Below are positions 1 through 5,586 of a stretch of DNA of 6,071 bases, in pieces. The stretch is from positions 1-6,071 of the forward strand of contig CAAEVD010000207.1 in the NCBI GenBank assembly GCA_900759435.1. Reading direction: 5' to 3'. This DNA comes from an uncultured Collinsella sp. (GTDB taxonomy: Bacteria; Actinomycetota; Coriobacteriia; Coriobacteriales; Coriobacteriaceae). Below the pieces are notes generated by a model. It did not search any database and had not been told where the DNA came from. It saw nothing but the letters and a program-made list of their open reading frames with translations. The position numbers and the translations under genes were made by a program. How positions within the stretch are numbered: the stretch's first letter is position 1; each line of letters begins with the position of its first letter.

Positions 1-534
1 GGCAAGGGCGTGCGCGTTATTTGGCTCAAGGGCGAAACCGACATGCTGGGCGCACTCGAGGAAGTCGAGTCGTTTGGCGAATTTGCAAAGCGCAACAATG
101 CCGTTGCATCGACGGACGTTAAGTCTTTTGAACATTTGATTTGCACGGAGCAACTTTCTCGTCGCCTGGGCTTTAAGGTGGGCGAGGAGCTGATTCGTGT
201 AGTGCGTGTCCGAAGCCTCAACGGCAATGCTCGCCAGGTGGACCACGGCTACTTTTTGGAGTCGATCGCCAAGGGTCTGACGCCCGAGATCGCCGCAAAG
301 TCAATTTACGACTATCTGGAGCACAAACGCGGCGTCAAGGTGATGGCGAGTCGCCGTACGGTGAGCGTCGAGCTTGCCAACGATGAGGACTGCAGTTATC
401 TTGACCTCGGCAAATACAACTGCGTTGCCGTCATGGAGAGCCAGTCGTACACCTCGGACGGCATCTTGTTCGAGGTCACGCATGCCCGCACGCATCCCGA
501 GATCTTCCACTACCGCGTCAACTCCAAGCGATAG
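1..534 (+). CDS. GntR-family transcriptional regulator, UTRA (HutC/TreR-like) effector domain, 5'-truncated by window edge
   Basis: The reading frame is open from base 1 (Gly-Lys-Gly-Val-Arg-Val) to a TAG stop at 532-534, giving 177 visible residues. The first residues match the end of a GntR winged helix, where a GKG(T/V)xV turn follows the recognition helix, so the true start and most of the DNA-binding domain lie upstream of the window; the GTG at position 10 is not a credible start. Residues about 24-170 look like a UTRA ligand-binding domain: SFGEFAKR near 24-31, a GLTPEIAAKSIYDYLE helix around 92-107, a GVKVMASRRTVSVE strand pair around 111-124, and the closing SYTSDGILFEVTHARTHPEIF segment around 149-169. 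UTRA regulators bind small sugars or sugar phosphates, and binding usually releases the operator. The pattern recalls TreR-type repressors, but the ligand is not identifiable. It lies directly upstream of, and in line with, a sugar ABC transporter, which it probably controls. Confidence 0.88.
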   Translation, partial: GKGVRVIWLKGETDMLGALEEVESFGEFAKRNNAVASTDVKSFEHLICTEQLSRRLGFKVGEELIRVVRVRSLNGNARQVDHGYFLESIAKGLTPEIAAKSIYDYLEHKRGVKVMASRRTVSVELANDEDCSYLDLGKYNCVAVMESQSYTSDGILFEVTHARTHPEIFHYRVNSKR

Positions 535-575
535 CCGGCTAGCTCGCAGCCTGACGAGACTCATGCCCTCAAAGC

Positions 576-624
576 GAAAACGCCCGGTCAAACCGATGAT
601 GCATCGGCTTGACCGGGCGTTTTC
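576..624 (+). terminator. Long rho-independent terminator after the GntR gene
   Basis: A near-perfect hairpin: the outer 16-nt arm 576-591 pairs with 609-624, then one A/C mismatch (592/608), then CCGATG (593-598) pairs with CATCGG (602-607) around a 3-nt loop. The outer arms begin and end with an A-run and T-run (GAAAAC / GTTTTC), so the U-tract is part of the stem and TCT follows. The symmetry means it could also stop transcription arriving from the minus strand. It separates the regulator transcript from the transporter operon, so the operon needs its own promoter. Confidence 0.9.
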
Positions 625-645
625 TCTGCATTCGATAACAAATAA

Positions 646-657
646 TTGTTTATACAA
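646..657. promoter_or_regulatory. Candidate GntR/HutC-type operator 1
   Basis: TTGTTTATACAA is a near-palindrome (5 of 6 base pairs symmetrical). Its core, GTTTATAC at 648-655, fits the GT-N-TA-N-AC pattern known for HutC-subfamily GntR operators. The upstream gene encodes a UTRA-domain (HutC-subfamily) regulator. The link between this protein and this site is inference. Confidence 0.6.
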
Positions 658-658
658 A

Positions 659-669
659 ACTTGTCAAGT
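659..669. promoter_or_regulatory. Candidate operator 2, perfect palindrome ACTTGTCAAGT
   Basis: Five bases on each side of a central T are exactly complementary. The same stretch is also the left part of a wider inverted repeat, AACTTG (658-663) with CAAGTT (672-677). It starts two bases after operator 1 and shares the TTG/CAA half-site ends. Confidence 0.4.
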
Positions 670-717
670 ATCAAGTTGAAATTACCGTTCACCGAAGTTT
701 TCCTACCGCTCTAGTAA

Positions 718-735
718 TACTTGTTCAAACAACTA
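718..735. promoter_or_regulatory. Candidate operator 3, TTGTT-CA-AACAA palindrome
   Basis: TTGTT (721-725) and AACAA (728-732) are perfectly complementary around CA. Symmetry continues at 718-719 with 734-735 after a C/C mismatch. The site overlaps the proposed -35 element, a position suited to repression. Confidence 0.45.
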
Positions 736-752
736 GCCAAATAGCGTATTGT
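724..752 (+). promoter_or_regulatory. Possible sigma70-type promoter of the transporter operon
   Basis: TTCAAA (724-729, 4 of 6 to TTGACA) and TATTGT (747-752, 4 of 6 to TATAAT) are separated by 17 bases. The surrounding region is the most AT-rich upstream of the operon. Both hexamers are weak and other placements are possible. The two elements overlap palindromes 3 and 4, which would make the promoter easy to block. Transcription would start near 758-762 and give a leader of about 80 nt. Confidence 0.35.
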
Positions 753-756
753 ACAA
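749..756. promoter_or_regulatory. Candidate operator 4, TTGTACAA
   Basis: A perfect 8-base palindrome overlapping the proposed -10 element. It has the same TTGT/ACAA ends as the site at 646-657 but a shorter centre, so it may be a weak or half-spaced site. Confidence 0.35.
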
Positions 757-766
757 ATCAGCAAAA

Positions 767-817
767 GGGGCAAAGTCCCCGAGCCAATCTCCGAAGGCGG
801 CGGCAAAGGGTGCCGCC
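767..817 (+). promoter_or_regulatory. Two GC hairpins in the presumed 5' leader of the binding-protein gene
   Basis: GGGG (767-770) can pair with CCCC (777-780) around six bases. GGCGGC (799-804) pairs with GCCGCC (812-817) around a 7-base loop. Neither is followed by a T-tract, so they are not typical terminators. The second ends eight bases before the ribosome binding site at 825-831 and could protect the message or influence translation. Confidence 0.45.
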
Positions 818-824
818 ACGGTGT

Positions 825-831
825 GAAAGGG
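825..831 (+). promoter_or_regulatory. Ribosome binding site GAAAGGG deciding the start of the binding-protein gene
   Basis: A purine-rich AAGGG run lies nine bases before ATG 841. An in-frame GTG at 823 overlaps this run and therefore cannot use it, and starting there would put extra residues before the Tat signal. ATG 853 is an in-frame alternative just before the twin-arginine motif. Confidence 0.6.
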
Positions 832-840
832 TGGATTGTA

Positions 841-2157
841 ATGAAGAACGAAATGAGCAGAAGGCAGTTCCTGGGCTTTGCTGGTTCCGCGGCTGCGGTT
901 CTTGGTCTGGGTCTCGTGGGCTGCGGTGGTTCTGCCGGCTCCGGCTCCTCTGCTTCTGGTGACGCTGCCGAGGTCTACTTCCTCCAATTCAAGCCCGAGG
1001 TCGACAAGGAGTGGAAGGAGATCGCCAAGGCGTACAAGGAGGAGAAGGGCGTCGAGGTCAAGATCGTGACCGCCGCCTCCAACACCTACGAGGAGAAGCT
1101 CAAGTCCGAGATGTCCAAGAGCTCCGCTCCGACCCTGTTCCAGGTCAACGGCCCCACCGGTCTTAAGAACTGGAAGGATTACTGCGCCGACCTGTCCGAT
1201 ACCAAGCTCCGCGGTGAGCTCATTGACGACTCCCTGGCTCTGCAATCCGACGGCAAGGATGTGTGCATCGACTGGGTTCAGGAGAGCTTCGGCATTATTT
1301 ACAACAAGCAGCTGCTCGAGAAGGCTGGCTACAAGGCCGAGGACATCAACTCCTTCGACAAGCTGAAGGCTTGTGCCGACGACATCCAGGCCCGCAAGGA
1401 CGAGCTTGGTGTCGAGGGTGCCTTCACTTCCGCCGGCATGGACGACTCCTCCAGCTGGCGCTACACCACCCACCTTGCCAACATGCCGCTCTACTACGAG
1501 TTTGAGAAGGAGCACAACCAGGAGGACGACGAGATCAAGGGTGAGTTCCTCGACAACTACAAGCAGATCTTCGACCTGTACATCACCGACTCCACCTGCG
1601 ATCCTTCGCAGCTTGCTTCCAAGACCGGCGACGACGCCACCAACGAGTTCGCAACCGGCAAGGCCGTCTTCTACCAGAACGGCTCTTGGGCCTACTCTGA
1701 CCTCGTCAAGGCCGGCATGACCGACGATCAGATTGGCATGATGCCCATCTACATCGGTGTTGACGGCGAGGAGAACCAGGGCCTGTGCTCCGGCGGCGAG
1801 AACTACTGGTGCGTCAGTTCCCAGGCTTCCGAGGATGCCCAGAAGGCCACCGAGGACTTCATGTATTGGTGCGTCACCGCTGACACCCCGACCAGCATCA
1901 TCGCCGACAAGATGGGTCTGACCGCTCCGTTCAAGAGCGCCAAGGAGACCACCAACGTCTTCTCGCAGCAGGCCGTTGCCATGGCCAAGGACGGCAAGAA
2001 GACCGTCGCTTGGGACTTCGTCTACATTCCCTCCGAGGAGTGGAAGAAGAACCTCAAGCAGGCTCTGATTGCCTACGCTGCCGATAACAGCAAGTGGGAC
2101 GGCGTCAAGAACGCCTTCGTCGATGGCTGGAAGACCGAGAAGGCCGCTTCCGAGTAA
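841..2157 (+). CDS. Carbohydrate ABC transporter substrate-binding lipoprotein (family 1 extracellular solute-binding protein)
   Basis: Predicted 438-residue protein that captures the transported sugar outside the membrane and delivers it to the two permeases encoded next. The N-terminus has a twin-arginine motif, SRRQFLG (6-12), a short alanine/glycine/leucine-rich hydrophobic stretch (about 13-27) and a lipobox LVGC, so Cys28 is the predicted lipidated residue. A glycine/serine linker (29-40) follows. The mature part has features of MalE/MsmE-type proteins: an FLQFKPEVDKEWKEIAKAY opening (about 48-66), the VNGPTGLKNWKDY region (102-114), the ESFGIIYNKQLLEKAGY hinge segment (148-164), the TGKAVFYQNGSWAY ligand-domain segment (272-285) and a GWKTE ending. 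Length is usual for the family. Codons are strongly biased (AAG, GAG, CTC, GCC), suggesting high expression. A long minus-strand reading frame over this gene is a by-product of that bias. The substrate cannot be read from sequence. Confidence 0.93.
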   Translation: MKNEMSRRQFLGFAGSAAAVLGLGLVGCGGSAGSGSSASGDAAEVYFLQFKPEVDKEWKEIAKAYKEEKGVEVKIVTAASNTYEEKLKSEMSKSSAPTLFQVNGPTGLKNWKDYCADLSDTKLRGELIDDSLALQSDGKDVCIDWVQESFGIIYNKQLLEKAGYKAEDINSFDKLKACADDIQARKDELGVEGAFTSAGMDDSSSWRYTTHLANMPLYYEFEKEHNQEDDEIKGEFLDNYKQIFDLYITDSTCDPSQLASKTGDDATNEFATGKAVFYQNGSWAYSDLVKAGMTDDQIGMMPIYIGVDGEENQGLCSGGENYWCVSSQASEDAQKATEDFMYWCVTADTPTSIIADKMGLTAPFKSAKETTNVFSQQAVAMAKDGKKTVAWDFVYIPSEEWKKNLKQALIAYAADNSKWDGVKNAFVDGWKTEKAASE

Positions 2158-2188
2158 GCAGTTGCTGCCCAAGCTATCTGATTAGCGA

Positions 2189-2224
2189 CAGGGGGCGGGC
2201 AGACGTTGGTTTGCCCGCCCCCTG
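2189..2224 (+). promoter_or_regulatory. Strong intercistronic hairpin between binding protein and first permease
   Basis: A perfect 13-bp GC-rich stem (2189-2201 with 2212-2224) encloses a 10-nt loop. It is followed by CATATTGAAAGG rather than a T-run, so it is not a classic terminator. Its place just after a binding-protein gene matches known 3' stabilising or attenuating structures in sugar transporter operons (for example between malE and malF in enterobacteria), which keep binding protein in excess over permease. That role here is inferred. Confidence 0.75.
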
Positions 2225-2244
2225 CATATTGAAAGGACCCTTTT

Positions 2245-3099
2245 ATGGGCAAAGCACTCAAGCGCTGGTGGCCGCTCTTTATGCTGCCCACGTGTCTGGC
2301 GTTTATGATCGGGTTCGTGATCCCTTTTATCCAGGGCTTCTATCTCTCGTTCTGCCAGTTTATTATCATTAGTAACGCGCACTTTGTCGGTATCGAGAAC
2401 TACGTGCGCGCGCTGTCCGATCCGCAGTTCTCCACGTCGTTCTTCTTTACCGTGGCGTTTGCCTTCCTGTCGACGGTGCTCATCAACGTGATCGCCCTCG
2501 CCATCGCGCAGGCGCTCACCCGCAAGGCGCTCAAAGGCACCAACATCTTCCGTACGATCTTCTTTATGCCGAACCTGATCGGCGGCATCGTGCTGGGCTA
2601 CATTTGGCAGATTCTGATCAACTGCCTGCTCTCCAACATCGGCGCCGACCTTATCGCCCTTAACTCTGCTGCTGGCTTCTGGGGCCTTATCATCCTGACC
2701 CTGTGGCAGCAGGTCGGCTACATGATGATCATCTACATCGCTGGTCTGCAGTCCATTCCGTCCGACTACATCGAGGCCGCCAAGGTCGACGGCGCCACGG
2801 CATGGCAGACGTTTTGGAAGGTTAAGATCCCCAATCTGATGCCGACGATCACCATCTGCCTGTTCCTGTCCATCACCAACGGCTTTAAGCTGTTCGACCA
2901 GAACCTCGCCCTTACCGGCGGCGCCCCCGCGCACTCCACCGAGATGCTCGCCCTGAACATCTACAACACGTTCTATTCGCGTGCCGGTATCGCATGGCAG
3001 GGCATCGGTCAGGCCAAGGCGGTTATCTTCTGCATCCTGGTCGTAGCAATCTCCATGATCCAACTTAAGGCCACGAGGTCCAAGGAGGTGCAGCAGTAA
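2245..3099 (+). CDS. Carbohydrate ABC transporter permease, MalF/MsmF type
   Basis: Predicted 284-residue inner-membrane subunit that forms half of the sugar channel. It opens with a short basic stretch (MGKALKRWW) and a first hydrophobic segment at about 11-30, with further membrane segments near 66-90, 103-128, 144-168, 200-214 and 257-273, which suits the six-helix short MalF/MsmF pattern. The cytoplasmic EAA loop, which docks on the ATPase, is at about 177-197 (EAAKVDGATAW, then KIPNLMP), with the invariant glycine at 183. The FDQNLALTGGAP segment (217-228) is typical of sugar permeases. ATG 2245 is preceded by AAAGGA (2232-2237) at a 7-base distance. It lies after the strong hairpin following the binding-protein gene, and its stop overlaps the next start by one base. 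Confidence 0.95.
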   Translation: MGKALKRWWPLFMLPTCLAFMIGFVIPFIQGFYLSFCQFIIISNAHFVGIENYVRALSDPQFSTSFFFTVAFAFLSTVLINVIALAIAQALTRKALKGTNIFRTIFFMPNLIGGIVLGYIWQILINCLLSNIGADLIALNSAAGFWGLIILTLWQQVGYMMIIYIAGLQSIPSDYIEAAKVDGATAWQTFWKVKIPNLMPTITICLFLSITNGFKLFDQNLALTGGAPAHSTEMLALNIYNTFYSRAGIAWQGIGQAKAVIFCILVVAISMIQLKATRSKEVQQ

Positions 3100-3938
3100 T
3101 GAAACGCGATAAGGCTATTAACCGCGCGCTCTCGATTTTCTTTACGATTCTGTCGCTCGCGTGGATCTACCCCGTGTTCATGATTGCGCTCAATTCCTTT
3201 AAAAAGGGAACTGCAATCAGCACCACCACGGCGTTCGATTTGCTTACGCCCGAGACGTTCAACGGCCTTGCAAACTACGTGCACGCTCTTAACGAGCAGG
3301 GCTTTGCCTCGGCGTTTATGTACTCGCTCATCATCACGGTCACGTCGGTCGTTCTGATCTTGGTGTGCTGCTCCATGTGCGCCTGGTACGTAGTCCGTGT
3401 CAACAGCAAGATCTCGAACTTCTTCTATTATCTGTTCGTCTTTTCTATGGTCGTGCCCTTCCAGATGCTCATGTTCACGCTGTCCAATTTGGCGGACCGC
3501 ATCGGCTTCAACACGCCGTTCAACATCTGCTTTATCTACCTTGGCTTTGGCGCGGGCCTGGCGGTCTTTATGTTCGCCGGCTTTGTAAAGAACATCCCGC
3601 TCGAGATCGAAGAGGCGGCCATGATTGACGGCTGCAACCCGGTCCAGGTGTTCTTTAAGATCGTCCTCCCCATCATGAAGCCCACCTATCTTTCGGTCGG
3701 CATTCTCGAGACCATGTGGGTCTGGAACGACTACCTGCTGCCCTACCTTACGCTCGACTCCACCAAGTACAAGACCATTCCTATCTTGATCCAGTACTTC
3801 CGCGGCGGCTACGGCCACGTCGAGCTCGGCCCCATGATGGCTTGCATCATGATGGTCGTTGTCCCCATCGTCGTCATGTATATCCTTTGCCAGAAGTACA
3901 TCATCGACGGCGTGGTGGCAGGTGCCGTCAAGGGCTGA
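3099..3938 (+). CDS. Carbohydrate ABC transporter permease, MalG/MsmG type
   Basis: Predicted 279-residue partner permease. Hydrophobic segments appear near 11-32, 74-97, 107-128, 141-163, 190-209 and 246-264. The EAA loop is at about 172-191 (EEAAMIDGCNPVQVFFKIVLP) and matches the consensus closely. The WNDYLLPYL segment (209-217) and the C-terminal GVVAGAVKG are hallmarks of the MalG branch. The start is fixed by TAATG: the first permease's stop (3097-3099) and this ATG share base 3099, so translation is probably coupled. A strong AAGGAGG (3082-3088) lies ten bases upstream. It should form a heterodimer with the preceding permease. Confidence 0.95.
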   Translation: MKRDKAINRALSIFFTILSLAWIYPVFMIALNSFKKGTAISTTTAFDLLTPETFNGLANYVHALNEQGFASAFMYSLIITVTSVVLILVCCSMCAWYVVRVNSKISNFFYYLFVFSMVVPFQMLMFTLSNLADRIGFNTPFNICFIYLGFGAGLAVFMFAGFVKNIPLEIEEAAMIDGCNPVQVFFKIVLPIMKPTYLSVGILETMWVWNDYLLPYLTLDSTKYKTIPILIQYFRGGYGHVELGPMMACIMMVVVPIVVMYILCQKYIIDGVVAGAVKG

Positions 3939-3962
3939 TGCCGTAACTGTTTTGCAAGTTTC

Positions 3963-3988
3963 TGCGGCGCCCTCAACATGGTGCCGCA
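3963..3988 (+). promoter_or_regulatory. Intercistronic hairpin between second permease and ATPase
   Basis: TGCGGCGCC (3963-3971) pairs with GGTGCCGCA (3980-3988) as nine pairs, one of them a G-U wobble, around an 8-nt loop. The hairpin has no T-tract and ends four bases before the ATPase gene's ribosome binding site GAAAGG (3993-3998). It is the second such structure between genes of this operon. Confidence 0.6.
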
Positions 3989-4005
3989 TATCGAAAGGTA
4001 AAGAC

Positions 4006-5205
4006 ATGGCCGAGATCGTTCTCAAACATGTTCAGAAGGTGTATCCCAACACCGAGTCCAAAAAGAAGGGCTTCTTTGGCAAAAAGAAGAAGACCGAGGA
4101 GAAGAAGCACAACCTCAAGGTTACCGAGGATGGCGTGCTCGCTGTTGAGGACTTTAACCTCACCGTTCACGACCAGGAGTTCGTCGTCCTCGTTGGCCCG
4201 TCTGGCTGCGGTAAGTCCACGACGATGCGCATGGTTGCTGGCCTGGAGGACATCACCTCGGGTGACGTGTTCATCGACGGCAAGCGCGTCAACGACGTCG
4301 CTCCCAAGGACCGCGACATCGCCATGGTGTTCCAGAGCTACGCTCTGTACCCCAACATGACGGTGTACGAGAACATGGCGTTTACGCTTGAGCTCAAGAA
4401 GGTCCCCAAGGACGAGATCGACCGCAAGGTTCGCTCCGCTGCCGAGATCTTGGGTATCACCGAGTACCTCGACCGTAAGCCCAAGGCGCTTTCGGGCGGC
4501 CAGCGTCAGCGTGTCGCTATCGGCCGCGCCATCGTGCGTGATCCTAAGGTCTTCCTGATGGACGAGCCGCTGTCCAACCTGGACGCCAAGCTGCGTAACC
4601 AGATGCGTGCCGAGCTCATCAAGCTGCGCCATGAGATCAAGGGCACGTTCATCTACGTCACCCACGACCAGACCGAGGCCATGACCCTCGGCGATCGCAT
4701 TGTGGTCATGAAGGACGGCGTCGTCCAGCAGATCGCCACCCCGCAGGAGGTCTTCAACCATCCCGCGAACATCTTCGTCGCCGGTTTTATCGGCGTGCCG
4801 CAGATGAACTTCTTCGATGCCCAGCTGGTGCGCTCGGGCAACGGCTTCACCGTCAAGACCGAGGATATGAACGTGGCGCTCGCCCCCGAGACCTGCTCTC
4901 AGCTTGCTCTCAACTGGGACGGCGGCGACGTGAAGGAGATTACGGCCGGCGTGCGCCCCGAGCAGATTCTGCTTGCCGACAAGGGCGAGGAGGGTGCGCT
5001 CCAGGGTACCGTCGAGGTGACCGAGCTCATGGGTTCGACCGAGCATGTCCACGTGACCGCTCCCGATGGCCAGTTCGTCCTGATCATTCCCGTTGTCGAC
5101 CTTGAGGCCAAGGGTGCGCTCAAGGCGGGCGACTCCATCTGGTTCAAGTTCGAGAAGAACGCGACCCATCTCTTCGATAAGGTGTCTGGCAAGAACCTTA
5201 TCTAG
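4006..5205 (+). CDS. ABC transporter ATP-binding protein, MsmK/UgpC/MalK type, with lysine-rich insertion
   Basis: Predicted 399-residue cytoplasmic ATPase that drives sugar uptake through the two permeases. Walker A GPSGCGKST is at 64-72, the Q-loop glutamine at 110 (VFQSYALYP), the signature LSGGQ at 162-166, Walker B VFLMDEP at 182-188, the D-loop SNLD at 190-193 and the switch histidine at 220 (VTHDQTEAM). A C-terminal TOBE/OB-type regulatory domain occupies about 245-399, including AGVRPEQI (314-321). Between the first and second strands, residues about 16-43 form a lysine-rich insertion (KKKGFFGKKKKTEEKK) absent from compact homologs such as MsmK or MsmX. The ATG at 4006 is chosen because it gives the family N-terminus MAEIVLKHV and has GAAAGG seven bases upstream; an in-frame upstream extension overlaps the permease and has no family character. 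ATPases of this type may serve several sugar importers, but this one is encoded with its own operon. Confidence 0.95.
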   Translation: MAEIVLKHVQKVYPNTESKKKGFFGKKKKTEEKKHNLKVTEDGVLAVEDFNLTVHDQEFVVLVGPSGCGKSTTMRMVAGLEDITSGDVFIDGKRVNDVAPKDRDIAMVFQSYALYPNMTVYENMAFTLELKKVPKDEIDRKVRSAAEILGITEYLDRKPKALSGGQRQRVAIGRAIVRDPKVFLMDEPLSNLDAKLRNQMRAELIKLRHEIKGTFIYVTHDQTEAMTLGDRIVVMKDGVVQQIATPQEVFNHPANIFVAGFIGVPQMNFFDAQLVRSGNGFTVKTEDMNVALAPETCSQLALNWDGGDVKEITAGVRPEQILLADKGEEGALQGTVEVTELMGSTEHVHVTAPDGQFVLIIPVVDLEAKGALKAGDSIWFKFEKNATHLFDKVSGKNLI

Positions 5206-5277
5206 GCCCGGTGCATCCAGGCCCTCCCTTTGGGCGACTGCGGTATTGCCATCCTTTTGCCGCGGTCACATATAAGA

Positions 5278-5317
5278 CTCCCCTCCCGTCCACTGGGCGA
5301 GAGGGGAGCCTTTCTTT
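5278..5317 (+). terminator. Rho-independent terminator of the transporter operon
   Basis: CTCCCCTC (5278-5285) pairs with GAGGGGAG (5301-5308) around a 15-nt loop, followed by CCTTTCTTT. It lies 73 bases after the ATPase stop. The stretch in between (5206-5277) holds only a short GCCC/GGGC stem (5221-5235) and no gene that I can see. Confidence 0.85.
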
Positions 5318-5345
5318 ATGACGGGGTTGTCTGGTCGGTCGTTTG

Positions 5346-5400
5346 TCTCGATTTGTAACAAGTAGAGGATCGAATTGGCTTTAGATGTTACAGAACGAGA
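5346..5400. repeat. Array unit 1 (inverted repeat)
   Basis: Arms 5346-5360 (TCTCGATTTGTAACA) and 5386-5400 (TGTTACAGAACGAGA), with a 25-nt centre. Thirteen of 15 positions are Watson-Crick pairs, one is a U-G wobble in plus-strand RNA, and one is A/A. Confidence 0.85.
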
Positions 5401-5425
5401 TTGAGTTGAGCCGCCTGTCCTTTCG

Positions 5426-5480
5426 TCTCGATCTGTAACACGAAGGACTGATTTCGGTAGTTACCTGTTACAGAACGAGA
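5426..5480. repeat. Array unit 2 (inverted repeat)
   Basis: Arms 5426-5440 (TCTCGATCTGTAACA) and 5466-5480 (TGTTACAGAACGAGA). Fourteen of 15 positions pair; the only mismatch is the same A/A as in unit 1. The centre contains a small palindrome GGTAGTTACC at 5456-5465. Confidence 0.85.
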
Positions 5481-5505
5481 TTGTTTTAGCCGGCTTATCC
5501 ATTTG

Positions 5506-5560
5506 TCTCGATCTGTAACAGTAAGGGCGGATTTCGGACGTTAGATGTTACAGATTGAGA
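5506..5560. repeat. Array unit 3 (inverted repeat)
   Basis: Arms 5506-5520 (TCTCGATCTGTAACA) and 5546-5560 (TGTTACAGATTGAGA). Fourteen Watson-Crick pairs plus one G-U in plus-strand RNA. Its right arm differs from units 1 and 2 (GATTGAGA instead of GAACGAGA), a variant shared with unit 4. Confidence 0.85.
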
Positions 5561-5586
5561 TAAACCCTAGGGAAAGAACCGGTTTG

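Noticed and set aside
374..679. Plus-strand frame of 101 codons running from the regulator gene through its terminator
   Set aside because: It overlaps the UTRA-domain frame, crosses a strong terminator and encodes an Arg/Ser-rich sequence typical of a shadow frame.
823..840. GTG at 823 as start of the binding-protein gene
   Set aside because: It overlaps the ribosome binding site and adds six residues before the signal peptide; ATG 841 is better placed.
733..2172. Minus-strand open frame of 479 codons over the binding-protein gene
   Set aside because: It is the exact shadow of a codon-biased gene, rich in Leu, Val and Gly with no recognisable domain and no clear ribosome binding site, whereas the plus strand encodes a clear family member.
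3859..4005. N-terminal extension of the ATPase frame
   Set aside because: It overlaps the second permease in another frame and is Ser/Arg-rich without family similarity. The ATG at 4006 has a ribosome binding site and the family N-terminus.
2182..4025. Long minus-strand frames over the permeases
   Set aside because: Charged, low-complexity translations (His, Asp, Arg rich) opposite typical membrane proteins; no family features.
3973..5169. Minus-strand open frame of 398 codons over the ATPase gene
   Set aside because: The plus strand shows every ABC ATPase motif; the antisense frame is a by-product of G/C third positions.
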